A stretch of 57,919 nt of DNA from DATLYB01 sp964502525 (GCA_964502525.1 CAZCXH010000007.1:1-57919), one strand, 5' to 3'. Shown: positions 19,683 to 28,167, counted from the first letter of the stretch. Program-made: numbers and translations. Notes: a model not told the origin generated them from the letters alone.

Positions 19683-20708
19683 ATGTTTGCGGTTTACGGT
19701 TTACGGTTTTCAGTTATTAAAGGGCGCTGTTATCGCTTTTTCCTCTTTCTGTTTTTCATTTTGCTAGTAGTCGGTTTTGCTAAAGTTTCAGCGCAGCAAC
19801 TTCCCATTTTCAGCCTTTACCACGAAAACAGCTTCGTTCTGAATCCTGCCATCACGGGCGCTGAAGACCACGGCATCATCACGGCATCTTACCGCGACCA
19901 ATGGAGCGGCATGGATGGGCGTCCCAGAACATTGAACGGAACTTACCGCTGCCCCATTCCGCATACCAAGATGGGATTGGGTGGGCATATCATCAATGAC
20001 CTAACCGGACCGACATCCTTCACGGGTGCGACCGTCACCTATGCCTACCACATCAGCTTTAAAAAAGTCAGCCCGTTTGGATGGAAGGAATTTCTCCGCA
20101 ACAGTAAAATATCGCTCGGGCTTTCGCTTTCAGCATATCAATACAGGCTGAAATCATCAGAGCTTGTTCTGGAAAATCCGTTTGATCTCGCGGTATCTGA
20201 CGACAACCAATCTGCCATCAGGCCGAATGCCGGGGTGGGTATCTACTATTATTATGACAAGGTATTCGCAGGTTTTTCAGCGCCTCAATTGCTGCCGATC
20301 AATGTCGAATTTGAAGCTGCCGATGGAAGCTCAATCATCAAGAGGGAAAACCATTTTTATATCGTGATGGGAGGGAAAATACCGCTGGGCGGAAAAGTGC
20401 CGAGGGGATATTACAATAAATTTTATTTAGAGCCGGTGGCTTGGTTCAAATATGTGAAAGGAGCGCCACTGCAATATGATGCCTACCTCCGCCTGAGGCA
20501 CAAGAATCTGGTATGGTTCGGCACGGGCTACAGAAGCTCAAAAACTTTGGTCTTTGACGCAGGTTTCATGATTATGAAGCAATTCCAGATTGGCTACGCC
20601 TATGACCTGCAGATCAATGATTACCGCGCTGACCTCGGCAGCACCCATGAAATCATTGTTGCTTATCATTTTCGTTCCAAGCAGGGAACAAGCTTTGGAG
20701 TGAAGTGA
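19683..20708 (+). CDS. PorP/SprF-family T9SS outer-membrane protein (copy 2)
   Basis: The 341-residue product is a close paralogue of the preceding gene. It has QQLPIFSLYHENSFVLNPA after the signal peptide, ASYRDQWSGMDGRPRTLNG, GGHIINDLTGPTS and the same final DYRADLGSTHEIIVAYHF. It starts four bases after the first copy ends, so the pair arose by tandem duplication and is co-transcribed with the adhesin. I chose the ATG at 19683; the frame is open further upstream but only inside the previous gene. The 5' end contains a simple GCGGTTTACGGTTTACGG repeat, translated as AVYGLRF, before the hydrophobic core FFLFLFFILLVVGF. One copy might serve a cargo other than the adjacent adhesin. Confidence 0.88.
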   Translation: MFAVYGLRFSVIKGRCYRFFLFLFFILLVVGFAKVSAQQLPIFSLYHENSFVLNPAITGAEDHGIITASYRDQWSGMDGRPRTLNGTYRCPIPHTKMGLGGHIINDLTGPTSFTGATVTYAYHISFKKVSPFGWKEFLRNSKISLGLSLSAYQYRLKSSELVLENPFDLAVSDDNQSAIRPNAGVGIYYYYDKVFAGFSAPQLLPINVEFEAADGSSIIKRENHFYIVMGGKIPLGGKVPRGYYNKFYLEPVAWFKYVKGAPLQYDAYLRLRHKNLVWFGTGYRSSKTLVFDAGFMIMKQFQIGYAYDLQINDYRADLGSTHEIIVAYHFRSKQGTSFGVK

Positions 20709-20736
20709 ATGCTGCGATGCGATGATGAAAGCACCG

Positions 20737-21189
20737 TCAGTGCTGCAGCGGAATTTTATCCACCCTTCTCTTATGCCTGCCGCCTTCAAACTCGGTGTTG
20801 AGAAACAAATTCACCATTTCCATGGCGAGTTCATGGCTGACAAACCTTGAAGGCAGGCAAATCACGTTGGCGTCATTATGCCTGCGCGCGAGAACGGCAA
20901 TGTCGTTTTCCCAGCACACTGCCGCTTTCACCGATTGATGCTTGTTTGCCGCCATTGCCACGCCATTGGCGCTGCCGCACAAGATGATTCCGACATCAAT
21001 ATTTCCTTTATCAATCTCCGAGCACAGGGGATGAACATAATCGGGATAGTCCACAGAGTCAGGCGTGTAGGTTCCGAAATCCTTGACATGGCATCCGTTT
21101 TTCTTTAATGAATCCCGGATCGCTTCCTTGTATTCAAAGCCGGCATGGTCGCTGCCGATGCCGATGCGGATGGTGTCCATGTTGAACAT
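20737..21189 (-). CDS. rpiB: Ribose 5-phosphate isomerase B
   Basis: The 150-residue protein matches the RpiB/LacAB family: IGIGSDHAGFEYKEAI at the N-terminus, VDYPDYVHPLCSEI, the active-site segment ILCGSANGVAMAANK with its cysteine, and CWENDIAVLARRHNDANVIC. It interconverts ribose 5-phosphate and ribulose 5-phosphate in the pentose phosphate pathway. It lies one base after tatC on the same strand and is probably co-transcribed from the promoter upstream of tatC. The start may be the ATG at 21189 or the ATG three codons later, which gives the usual short N-terminus. Confidence 0.93.
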   Translation of the reverse strand: MFNMDTIRIGIGSDHAGFEYKEAIRDSLKKNGCHVKDFGTYTPDSVDYPDYVHPLCSEIDKGNIDVGIILCGSANGVAMAANKHQSVKAAVCWENDIAVLARRHNDANVICLPSRFVSHELAMEMVNLFLNTEFEGGRHKRRVDKIPLQH

Positions 21190-21190
21190 T

Positions 21191-22021
21191 TTATCGAAGT
21201 GCCGCCTCGCGCTGTTTTTCTACGCGGGCGGATATAAAGATACTGATTTCATATAAGAAATACACCGGCATGAACACCAGTATTTGAGAGCCGATGTCTG
21301 GAGAAGGGGTAATGACAGCCGCTGCAATAAGGATAACCACAACCGCATGTTTGCGGTATCTGCGCATCAGATCGGGAGTGAGCAATCCAAGCTTGGACAA
21401 AAAGTAAACTACCATCGGCAACTCAAAAATGCCGCCAGAGAGCAGGACAAACATGCTGATAAAGCCGATGTAGTTGGTGAGCGTGAAACTGTTGAGCACC
21501 TGCTCGCTCACCTGGTAGTTGCCAAGAAAATTCAGCATGGTGGGAACTAAAATGAAATAGCCAAACAGCACCCCGGAGAAAAAAAGCAGGCTGCTGAAAA
21601 ATACAATGCCTTTCGCATAGCGCGATTCATGCTCGTGCAAGGCGGGTTTGACGAATCGCCAGAACTCCCAGAAGATGTAAGGGAAGGCGATGATGAAGCC
21701 GAGCAACACGGAGGTTTTCAGATGCACAACAAATTGGGCTGCCAGCTCGATGTTGATGAAATTGAAATTGAAAACATCAACGCACAACGCTTTTCCCAGC
21801 GCAATTCTGTCGCTCACCCAGCATAATGCCCTGTAAGTGAGGAAATCTCTTGTTGTCGGGCCAAAGATTAGCGTGTCGAAAATGAATCCCTTGTTGATGA
21901 AAACAACAGAAGCGCCAACAGCAACCGCAATCAAAGACCGGACGATATGCCACCTCAAAACCTCAATATGGTCTAGAAAGGGCATTTCGGAATCGGAATC
22001 GCTCTTGCCAAAAATTTTCAT
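21191..22021 (-). CDS. tatC: Sec-independent (Tat) protein translocase subunit TatC
   Basis: The 276-residue protein has the TatC outline. A cytoplasmic N-terminus reads MPFLDHIEVLRWHIVRSLIA, with the conserved glutamate and arginine used in twin-arginine recognition. FWRFVKPALHEHESRYAKG is the conserved loop before the third membrane segment, and there are six hydrophobic segments in all. TatC is the signal-peptide receptor of the system that exports folded proteins across the inner membrane. No tatA or tatB is visible nearby. A -7-type element TAGTTTTG lies 14 bases before the ATG. rpiB follows immediately. Confidence 0.94.
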   Translation of the reverse strand: MKIFGKSDSDSEMPFLDHIEVLRWHIVRSLIAVAVGASVVFINKGFIFDTLIFGPTTRDFLTYRALCWVSDRIALGKALCVDVFNFNFINIELAAQFVVHLKTSVLLGFIIAFPYIFWEFWRFVKPALHEHESRYAKGIVFFSSLLFFSGVLFGYFILVPTMLNFLGNYQVSEQVLNSFTLTNYIGFISMFVLLSGGIFELPMVVYFLSKLGLLTPDLMRRYRKHAVVVILIAAAVITPSPDIGSQILVFMPVYFLYEISIFISARVEKQREAALR

Positions 22022-22035
22022 TTCAATTTGCAGCG

Positions 22036-22043
22036 CAAAACTA
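22036..22043 (-). promoter_or_regulatory. Candidate Bacteroidota -7 promoter element of tatC-rpiB
   Basis: On the minus strand the bases read TAGTTTTG, a full match to TAnnTTTG, ending 14 bases before the tatC ATG. The position implies a short 5' leader. Confidence 0.5.
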
Positions 22044-22102
22044 AGAATCCGTTATTATTACAATTTTATTTCCATTGATCGCCAATAATAACATGCCCGA
22101 CT

Positions 22103-23626
22103 TTGGCCGGACGCAATCCTGATAGAATAAAAATTGCAGCAAGCCTGCTCCTTTCAGGCGCCACGCTTCTCATTTGCCTTGCGGCTGCGGAAGTGTTTTT
22201 CAGGATGAAAGATGGTCAACCCCTGACCGGAAGTTTGCCGCTGCTCTGTGGCGAAGAAGACTCACACTCAAAGCAAAAAATTGATTGGATTTCCCATGAA
22301 ATCGCCAAAGAGCGAAACATAACCCCTGATGTGGCCGGATTGTATGAGGCTGAACCCGTTCCAAGGACTTACGGGCGATTGCGGCAGGAAACGGTGGAGA
22401 TTAACAGCCGCTTTCCGATTAAACCTTCCAGGTCAGATGCGGGATGCCGGTTGTGGAACAGGAATTTCATAGAGAGCCTTTTTTGCGGAGAAAAATTCAA
22501 CGGCAACTATACCAAAAAGCAGATAGATGGATATGAATTTCTTTATTTGTTTGAACCTTATGACAGTTCCATATTTCCGATATACCGGTTCATGACCGAC
22601 AGCCGCAATAGCGAAACAGGCACGCTAAGATTTAATGATTTCGGATGGGGAGGCGATGCCATTTCTTTTGTGAAGCCGGAGAACGCCATCCGGATCGCTT
22701 TTCTGGGCGCTTCCACCACACAGCAGGTCAACGGTTGTGATTTTGCCTATCCCGACTACGTTGGTCATTGGTTGAACGAATGGGCGGCAAGGAAGGGGCT
22801 TGATGTGCGGTTTGAGGTAATTAACGCGGGGCGAGCCGGTTTGAAACCTCCTGACTTTGCCGCCATTATGAAATATGAAATTGCCCCGGCAGCGCCAGAT
22901 GTCACTGTTTATTATGAAGGGCGCAACCATATTGTTCCGGCTGAGATAGCCTGTGCATGCCGCAATGACGCTGTGGAGTGGTACGACAGGCTAAGGAAAT
23001 ACGCCCTGCTGAGAAGACTGGCGGGTTTGGTTCAATACGACATTTTGGGTTATATAGAAAAATTGAAGCCTGAAAAGAATTTAAGGATTCCCGCAGGCAT
23101 GCCTGTTGACCGGCCGGACATCAGTTCATGCAGGCTCATGCTCAACCTTCCATCAGTGCTGACTGATATGGATTCTGTACGTGCCGCAAACGAAAGGATC
23201 GGGAGCGCTTTGGTTATCGGCTCGTTTGCCATGCTCACGCACGAAGCTGTTTTATCCGAAGGGTTGAAATACGCTTCGGTATATTCTTATTGGATGGATC
23301 AGCTTGGCCCGCTGCGGATGGAGGAGATAACGCTGTTATGCGAATATCAAAACAGGGTATTCAAATCATATTGCGAAAATAGAAATGTAAAATTTATTGA
23401 CGTGGCAACGGATTTGATGCGGCAGCCGGCAGCTTTCCTGGATGGAATTCATTTGAACTGCCCCGGAATGAAATATCACGCATGGATAGTCTTTTTGGAA
23501 ATCCTTCCATTCATTGAAGAGAAAATCGCCAACGGGGAACTGCCGCGCAAAACGTTGCAGCTTTCGTCTCACCCATTCATCACAAATGCCTTTGAAAGGG
23601 TGGCGCTTCCGTATGAATGCAAATAA
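22103..23626 (+). CDS. Membrane-anchored SGNH-fold esterase-like protein
   Basis: The 507-residue protein has a hydrophobic N-terminal segment (IAASLLLSGATLLICLAAAE) that would anchor it in the inner membrane with the rest in the periplasm. The middle reads IRIAFLGASTTQ (Ser204 in block I position) and FEVINAGRAGLKPPDF, and the end has FLDGIHLNCPGMKYHA with the Asp447/His450 pair of block V. These are the expected positions of an SGNH/GDSL catalytic triad. Such proteins remove or transfer acyl groups on sugars or lipids. I found no ATG in frame: the usable start is TTG at 22103. It diverges from tatC and stands alone. The substrate is unknown. Confidence 0.62.
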   Translation: MAGRNPDRIKIAASLLLSGATLLICLAAAEVFFRMKDGQPLTGSLPLLCGEEDSHSKQKIDWISHEIAKERNITPDVAGLYEAEPVPRTYGRLRQETVEINSRFPIKPSRSDAGCRLWNRNFIESLFCGEKFNGNYTKKQIDGYEFLYLFEPYDSSIFPIYRFMTDSRNSETGTLRFNDFGWGGDAISFVKPENAIRIAFLGASTTQQVNGCDFAYPDYVGHWLNEWAARKGLDVRFEVINAGRAGLKPPDFAAIMKYEIAPAAPDVTVYYEGRNHIVPAEIACACRNDAVEWYDRLRKYALLRRLAGLVQYDILGYIEKLKPEKNLRIPAGMPVDRPDISSCRLMLNLPSVLTDMDSVRAANERIGSALVIGSFAMLTHEAVLSEGLKYASVYSYWMDQLGPLRMEEITLLCEYQNRVFKSYCENRNVKFIDVATDLMRQPAAFLDGIHLNCPGMKYHAWIVFLEILPFIEEKIANGELPRKTLQLSSHPFITNAFERVALPYECK

Positions 23627-24040
23627 ATAAACTCCGCATTTGAACGTGTTCCATGTTTGAAGCGAACCGGCAAGCACAGTTTATCCCTGAATATCAAAAT
23701 CTGTTTTGAAAATGTTCCTTATCCGCAGATGCCAATGACCGCCTCACTCCACAGCATGTGGCAGAGCGCAACTGTTGACGTAAGGAAAGAGGGCGCACAG
23801 CTCATTGCCAGATTTTTTTCGCTATACCATCGGTGAACAGGTTTCTGAACTTGCACCGAATAGTACCCGATGGTATATCCCGATCACAGTTCGTTTTTTA
23901 CACTTATTTCGGGATAAAAAGTGCAAATACCCGAATCCCTTCCGGAATAGAATTATTCCTTTAAAGTTTGTGTTTGAACTACCCGCCCAACTTCATTGTT
24001 TAAAAGGATGAAACTTTTTTTATAATCAAAACAGCACACT
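23627..24040. other. Non-coding stretch with an 11-bp inverted repeat
   Basis: I see no convincing gene in these 414 bases; the short open frame near 23805 has no recognisable product. A perfect inverted repeat, TATACCATCGG at 23823-23833 and CCGATGGTATA at 23867-23877, encloses 33 bases. A second weak one (TTCGGG/CCCGAA) lies near 23908-23935. These could form an RNA structure or be remains of a mobile repeat. Confidence 0.5.
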
Positions 24041-24532
24041 ATGAAAACAACAGTAGCAGTTTATGACTCTCATGACAAAGCCTTTGAGGGCATTAAAGCT
24101 TTGGATAAGGCTAACTTTCCCATGAAACAGGTTTCGCTGGTAGGGAAGGCCGAACTGATTGATGACCATCTGCATGTCAGATCCCGGGACAACATAAGCC
24201 TTGCAGCACCGGTAGCCATTGGTGCAATTGCAGGCCCGATAGTTGGTGTGCTGACCGGAGTTGGTATTTTCGCCATCCCCGGATTGGGCTTTTTATATGG
24301 TGCGGGAGCGGTCATAGGCGCATTTGCCGGACTTGATTTTGGATTGGTCACGGGGATTATTGCAGGAGCATTAACGACCTTGGGAATCCGGAAAGACAAA
24401 GTAGTGAAATATGAAGAACACCTTAAGAACGGAAAGTTTCTGGTAGTGGTGCAGGGAGATGAGAAAGAAATAGAAGAATCGAAAAAAATCCTTCATACGC
24501 AAGGATCCCATCTGGAAATAGAAAAATATTGA
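24041..24532 (+). CDS. General stress protein 17M-like glycine-rich protein
   Basis: The 163-residue protein starts with TTVAVYDSHDKAFEGIKALD, the pattern of the YflT/general-stress-protein-17M N-terminal domain. A central glycine/alanine-rich hydrophobic region (about residues 65-125: APVAIGAIAGPIVGVLTGVG and onward) could form two membrane hairpins. The C-terminal part, KVVKYEEHLKNGKFLVVVQG, is the usual last strand of these proteins. Homologues are stress-induced in other bacteria; the molecular role is not known. The gene stands alone between an empty region and a convergent OmpA-family gene. Confidence 0.7.
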   Translation: MKTTVAVYDSHDKAFEGIKALDKANFPMKQVSLVGKAELIDDHLHVRSRDNISLAAPVAIGAIAGPIVGVLTGVGIFAIPGLGFLYGAGAVIGAFAGLDFGLVTGIIAGALTTLGIRKDKVVKYEEHLKNGKFLVVVQGDEKEIEESKKILHTQGSHLEIEKY

Positions 24533-24628
24533 TTTATTGCATGGACGGGATGAAATGGCGATTGCTTTTCCTCTGCGATGGAACTCAGGATGGAAAGAGG
24601 GAAAGTTGCAGAATTTTTAGAACTCCCC

Positions 24629-25579
24629 TCAGTTCTCGAGAATTTTAAAAATCTCATCCAGCTTGGGCGCGAGGATGATTTCCGTTCTCCGGTTTTTTGC
24701 TTTGCCTTCAGGAGTGGCGTTGGGGGCAACCGGAACATATTCGCCTCTTCCGGAAGCGATGAACCGCTCCGGTTTTATATTTTTGTTTTCCTGCAATATC
24801 CTGACGATGGCTGTCGCCCTTGCCACGCTTAGATCCCAGTTGTCTTTTATTGACGCGGTGCTGATGGGAACATTGTCGGTGTGTCCTTCAATCAGGATGT
24901 CAACGTCAGTTTGGCGGGCGAGAACATCACCAAGCTTGACCAGCGCGGAACGCCCTTTGGCGTCAACCACCGCGCTTCCTGATTTGAAAAGCAATTTTTC
25001 CTGCAGCGAAACATAAATTTTTCCATCGCGAATTTCCACAGATAATTCATCCTTGTTGAATGACATCAATGCGTCTTCTATCCTTTTTTTCAAATCCGCA
25101 ACAGCAGCATCTTTCTTTTTGAGCATGTCCTCGAGTTCCTTCACAACCACCTCGCGCATCTTAAGCTGGGCGCTCATGGTATTCAGGTCTTGTTCCCGCT
25201 TCATCAACTCGCGCTTTTGGTTCTCGAGGTCCCAAAGCAGCGCCTGCTTTTCTGCGGAAGATGACGACAGCAGTTTTTTGTTCTGGTCAACAAGGTCGTC
25301 ATACAGCTTATTCAGTTCGTCATTTTTCTTTTTCTCCCCGCGGTATTTTTCACCCAAAACCAGGGTATCGTTGGCAAGCTCTTTCACTTTTTTCTTCAGC
25401 GAATCCATTTCCTCCTCCATCTGAGCTTTCAGCAATCCCATTTTCTCCAGTTGCTCCATCAGCGTCTGATTCTCCAGTTGCAGCTTGTTGCCTCTTGCCT
25501 GCTCCTCCTCCATTTTTTTTATCGGAACGCAGGCATAAAAGAGAAAAAAGGTAAAAAGGACAAGTACTGATTTTATCAT
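24629..25579 (-). CDS. OmpA-family lipoprotein with coiled coil
   Basis: The 316-residue protein starts with a lipoprotein signal (VLFTFFLFYAC, Cys17). About 150 residues of strongly charged coiled coil follow (KKVKELANDTLVLGEKYRGE and similar). The C-terminal 130 residues form an OmpA/MotB peptidoglycan-binding domain: LLFKSGSAVVDAKGRSALVK, VDILIEGHTDNVPIS, WDLSVARATAIVRIL, and FIASGRGEYVPVAPN ending in KNRRTEIIL. The aspartate of GHTDN and the arginine of NRRTEI contact diaminopimelate in the family. The protein should tether the outer membrane to the cell wall. A perfect TAnnTTTG element lies 24 bases upstream. Confidence 0.9.
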   Translation of the reverse strand: MIKSVLVLFTFFLFYACVPIKKMEEEQARGNKLQLENQTLMEQLEKMGLLKAQMEEEMDSLKKKVKELANDTLVLGEKYRGEKKKNDELNKLYDDLVDQNKKLLSSSSAEKQALLWDLENQKRELMKREQDLNTMSAQLKMREVVVKELEDMLKKKDAAVADLKKRIEDALMSFNKDELSVEIRDGKIYVSLQEKLLFKSGSAVVDAKGRSALVKLGDVLARQTDVDILIEGHTDNVPISTASIKDNWDLSVARATAIVRILQENKNIKPERFIASGRGEYVPVAPNATPEGKAKNRRTEIILAPKLDEIFKILEN

Positions 25580-25603
25580 GCTGAGTCTTTAAAATTTGCT
25601 TTG

Positions 25604-25611
25604 CAAAAGTA
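25604..25611 (-). promoter_or_regulatory. Candidate -7 promoter element of the OmpA-family gene
   Basis: The minus strand reads TACTTTTG, a full TAnnTTTG match, 24 bases before the ATG at 25579. No clear -33 TTG was seen at the usual distance. Confidence 0.45.
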
Positions 25612-25781
25612 TCAGCTGAATGCCTGCAGGCGGTTAGTTGTTTTCAACAGCGGCTTATAAGCTGTTTAAAATTAAAAATAGAACGCAGAGGGCGCAGAAA
25701 AACACAGGATCACCGCAGATAAGACAATCGCACTATCCGCGCCATAGGCGTTCCATTATCATTCTGTTATTATGGTTTAAC

Positions 25782-26000
25782 TTAACGTGAGTTATGGATT
25801 CAAAACTACCTCGCAACCGTCTTCACTGCCGTCTGCTTTAGCAGACGGTTGAGAATCGGGAGCAAAAAGGCTTTAGCCAAAATTCTAACTCAAATTTTTT
25901 GGCTGAAGCCACATGGCTTCAAGCCTTTTTTCCGTCCGATAAAGCGGACGGCAATTAATTTCAATAAGTTATCTTGTCGGTAATCCATAACTCACGTTAA
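25782..26000. repeat. MITE-like element with 19-bp terminal inverted repeats
   Basis: The ends are perfect 19-bp inverted repeats: TTAACGTGAGTTATGGATT at 25782-25800 and its complement at 25982-26000. The symmetry continues outward for six bases with one mismatch. Inside are two strong hairpins, CCGTCTGC/GCAGACGG at 25829-25848 and CCGTCCG/CGGACGG at 25932-25951, and between them a larger inverted arrangement built on AAAAGGCTTTAGCCAAAA and TTTTTTGGCTGAAGCC...GGCTTCAAGCC. No protein is encoded. The structure suggests a non-autonomous transposable or REP/BIME-type element. It lies in the otherwise empty 477-base gap between the OmpA-family gene and radA. Confidence 0.75.
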
Positions 26001-26040
26001 TTTAAAATTAAACATCCGCTTGGGTGAATTGAAATTGCGC

Positions 26041-26048
26041 TATCTTTC
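26041..26048 (+). promoter_or_regulatory. Candidate -7 promoter element of radA-comF
   Basis: TATCTTTC matches TAnnTTTG at seven of eight positions and ends eight bases before the radA ATG, which would leave almost no leader. Confidence 0.35.
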
Positions 26049-26056
26049 AAATTATC

Positions 26057-27442
26057 ATGTCTAAAGTAAAAACCGTTTACGTCTGCCAGCATTGCGGGGC
26101 TGAATCAGCCAAGTGGATGGGCAGATGCCCTTCGTGCGAGCAGTGGAACACGTATGTTGAAGAAGTTGTAAGCAAATCGTCCGTGGCGGCAAAGGCTTCG
26201 GGCAATTTAAAATCAAAACCTGTCCGTCTCGATGAGATTGATGTTCTGCAGACATTCAGGGTTGTAACAAAGGATGCTGAATTAAACCGGGTGCTTGGTG
26301 GCGGCATCGTTCCCGGTTCGGTGGTGTTGGTGGCGGGCGATCCGGGAATCGGAAAGTCAACGCTGATGTTGCAGCTTGCGTTGAGTTTTGATGGTCCCAC
26401 TGTCGTCTATGTGAGTGGCGAAGAGAGCGGAGAGCAGATCAGCATGAGAGCCAGGCGCATGGGCTGCCGCAAGACGAATTGCTTTGTGCTTGCTGAAACA
26501 AATACGCAGGCGATTTTCGAACAGTTGAAAGAATTGAAAGCCGATGTGCTGATCATTGATTCCATCCAAACCCTGCATACGCAGCGTGTGGAATCTTCTC
26601 CCGGAAGCGTGAGCCAGATACGCGAATGTGCGGCTGAGTTGCAGCGCTATGCCAAGGAAACGGGCACACCGGTTTTTCTCATCGGCCACATCACCAAGGA
26701 AGGGATGATTGCCGGGCCAAAGGTTTTGGAACACATCGTTGACACGGTTCTGCAATTCGAGGGCGACCGCAACCACAACTACCGCATTCTGCGCACCTCG
26801 AAAAACCGCTTCGGCAGCACAGCGGAAATCGGCATTTACGACATGCACAACTCCGGGCTAAGGCAGGTCAGCAATCCTTCGGAACTTCTTCTTTCGGAGC
26901 GGGAAGAACTGTTGAGCGGCATAGCTATCTCGGCAATGGTGGAAGGGATGCGACCCATGCTGATTGAAACGCAGGCGCTGGTGGCTCCCGCTGTTTACGG
27001 CACTCCTCAGCGTTCGTCAACGGGTTTCGATATCCGCAGGCTGCACATGCTGCTGGCAGTGCTTGAAAAAAGGCTCGGCTTCCATTTTGGAACGAAGGAT
27101 GTGTTCTTCAATATCGCTGGCGGCCTCAAAGTGGAAGATCCGGCTATTGACCTTGCTGTGGTGTGCGCGCTGCTGTCGTCATTTGAAGACGCGCCCATTC
27201 CTTACAACTGCTGTTTTGCGGGAGAGGTTGGTTTGTCGGGGGAAATCCGGGCGGTGAACAGGATCGAGCAACGTGTATCGGAAGCTGAAAAATTGGGATT
27301 TGAAAGAATATTCATTCCAGCGGGAAACCGAAAAGCGCTCACCGGAATGAAACTGAAGATAAAGGTCGTGCAGGTGGGCAAGGTGCAGGAGGTGAACGGG
27401 AAGTTGTTTGGGGCGCATTTGCAGGTTGATTCATTCGCATAA
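26057..27442 (+). CDS. radA: DNA repair protein RadA
   Basis: The 461-residue protein has all RadA/Sms domains. An N-terminal zinc finger holds Cys10, Cys13, Cys24 and Cys27 in YVCQHCGAESAKWMGRCPSC. A RecA-like ATPase follows, with Walker A GDPGIGKST near residue 95 and VLIIDSIQT as Walker B. The RadA-specific KNRFG motif is near residue 250, and a C-terminal Lon-like domain reads FNIAGGLKVEDPAIDLAVV, then AGEVGLSGEIRAV. RadA drives branch migration of recombination intermediates and helps integrate incoming DNA during transformation. Its stop overlaps the comF start (TAATG). Confidence 0.96.
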   Translation: MSKVKTVYVCQHCGAESAKWMGRCPSCEQWNTYVEEVVSKSSVAAKASGNLKSKPVRLDEIDVLQTFRVVTKDAELNRVLGGGIVPGSVVLVAGDPGIGKSTLMLQLALSFDGPTVVYVSGEESGEQISMRARRMGCRKTNCFVLAETNTQAIFEQLKELKADVLIIDSIQTLHTQRVESSPGSVSQIRECAAELQRYAKETGTPVFLIGHITKEGMIAGPKVLEHIVDTVLQFEGDRNHNYRILRTSKNRFGSTAEIGIYDMHNSGLRQVSNPSELLLSEREELLSGIAISAMVEGMRPMLIETQALVAPAVYGTPQRSSTGFDIRRLHMLLAVLEKRLGFHFGTKDVFFNIAGGLKVEDPAIDLAVVCALLSSFEDAPIPYNCCFAGEVGLSGEIRAVNRIEQRVSEAEKLGFERIFIPAGNRKALTGMKLKIKVVQVGKVQEVNGKLFGAHLQVDSFA

Positions 27443-28167
27443 TGTCTGGATTGAATACAATGAATCTTGTTGGCATCACCACCGAATACCTGAATGACTT
27501 TGTAGGGCTTCTCTATCCCAACCATTGCGAAGCGTGCGAGCAGCCGCTTGGCAAAGGGGAAGACATCATCTGCCTGTTTTGCCAATACGAATTGCCGCAA
27601 ACGGAGTATCATAAGCAAAAGGAGAACCCGATTGAAAAGCTTTTTTGGGGAAGGGTGGAAATTGAACATGCTGCGGGCATGTATTTTTTTCACGGGAAAA
27701 CCAAAGTGCAGCATCTGCTGCACAAGCTGAAATACCAGGGCAAGAAGGAAATCGGGCATAAACTGGGGCGGGTTTACGGGGAAATGATGAAAGACTCCGG
27801 ATTTGCCAATGACGTTGATATCATCGCGCCCGTGCCCTTGCATGAGAAGAAAAAGCGAAAAAGGGGCTACAATCAAAGCGATTTTTTCGCAATGGGTTTA
27901 TCCGAAAGCCTTGACGTTGAATGGTCGCCAACCATCCTGAGGCGCAATGTTTACACCGAAACGCAAACCGGAAAAACGCGTTTCGAACGCTGGGGAAACG
28001 TAGATGACGTGTTCGACCTGGCTGATGAAAAAGCTGCGCTGAACAGGCATGTGCTGCTGGTGGACGATGTCATCACGACCGGGGCCACCCTCGAAGCCTG
28101 CGCTCATGCGCTGCTGCAGGCAAGCGGGGTCAGGGTGAGCATTGCCACCATTGCGGTGGCGCATTAA
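27442..28167 (+). CDS. comF: ComF-family phosphoribosyltransferase-like protein
   Basis: The 241-residue protein begins with a double zinc ribbon: YPNHCEACEQPLGKGEDIIC and LFCQYELP supply the cysteines. The middle has QHLLHKLKYQGKKEIGHKLG and PVPLHEKKKRKRGYNQSDFF, both ComF hallmarks. The PRPP-binding loop VLLVDDVITTGATLEAC is near the C-terminus. ComF proteins are required for natural DNA uptake in several bacteria, acting at the inner membrane on entering single strands. The one-base overlap with radA puts two DNA-uptake/recombination proteins in one transcript. Confidence 0.92.
   Translation: MSGLNTMNLVGITTEYLNDFVGLLYPNHCEACEQPLGKGEDIICLFCQYELPQTEYHKQKENPIEKLFWGRVEIEHAAGMYFFHGKTKVQHLLHKLKYQGKKEIGHKLGRVYGEMMKDSGFANDVDIIAPVPLHEKKKRKRGYNQSDFFAMGLSESLDVEWSPTILRRNVYTETQTGKTRFERWGNVDDVFDLADEKAALNRHVLLVDDVITTGATLEACAHALLQASGVRVSIATIAVAH

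Noticed and set aside
23805..24011. 68-codon open frame in the gap after the SGNH gene
   Set aside because: It spans the palindromes and has no hydrophobic, charged or domain pattern suggesting a real protein.
27202..27876. 224-codon open frame on the minus strand
   Set aside because: Antisense to the radA-comF junction, both of which are firm; no domain seen.
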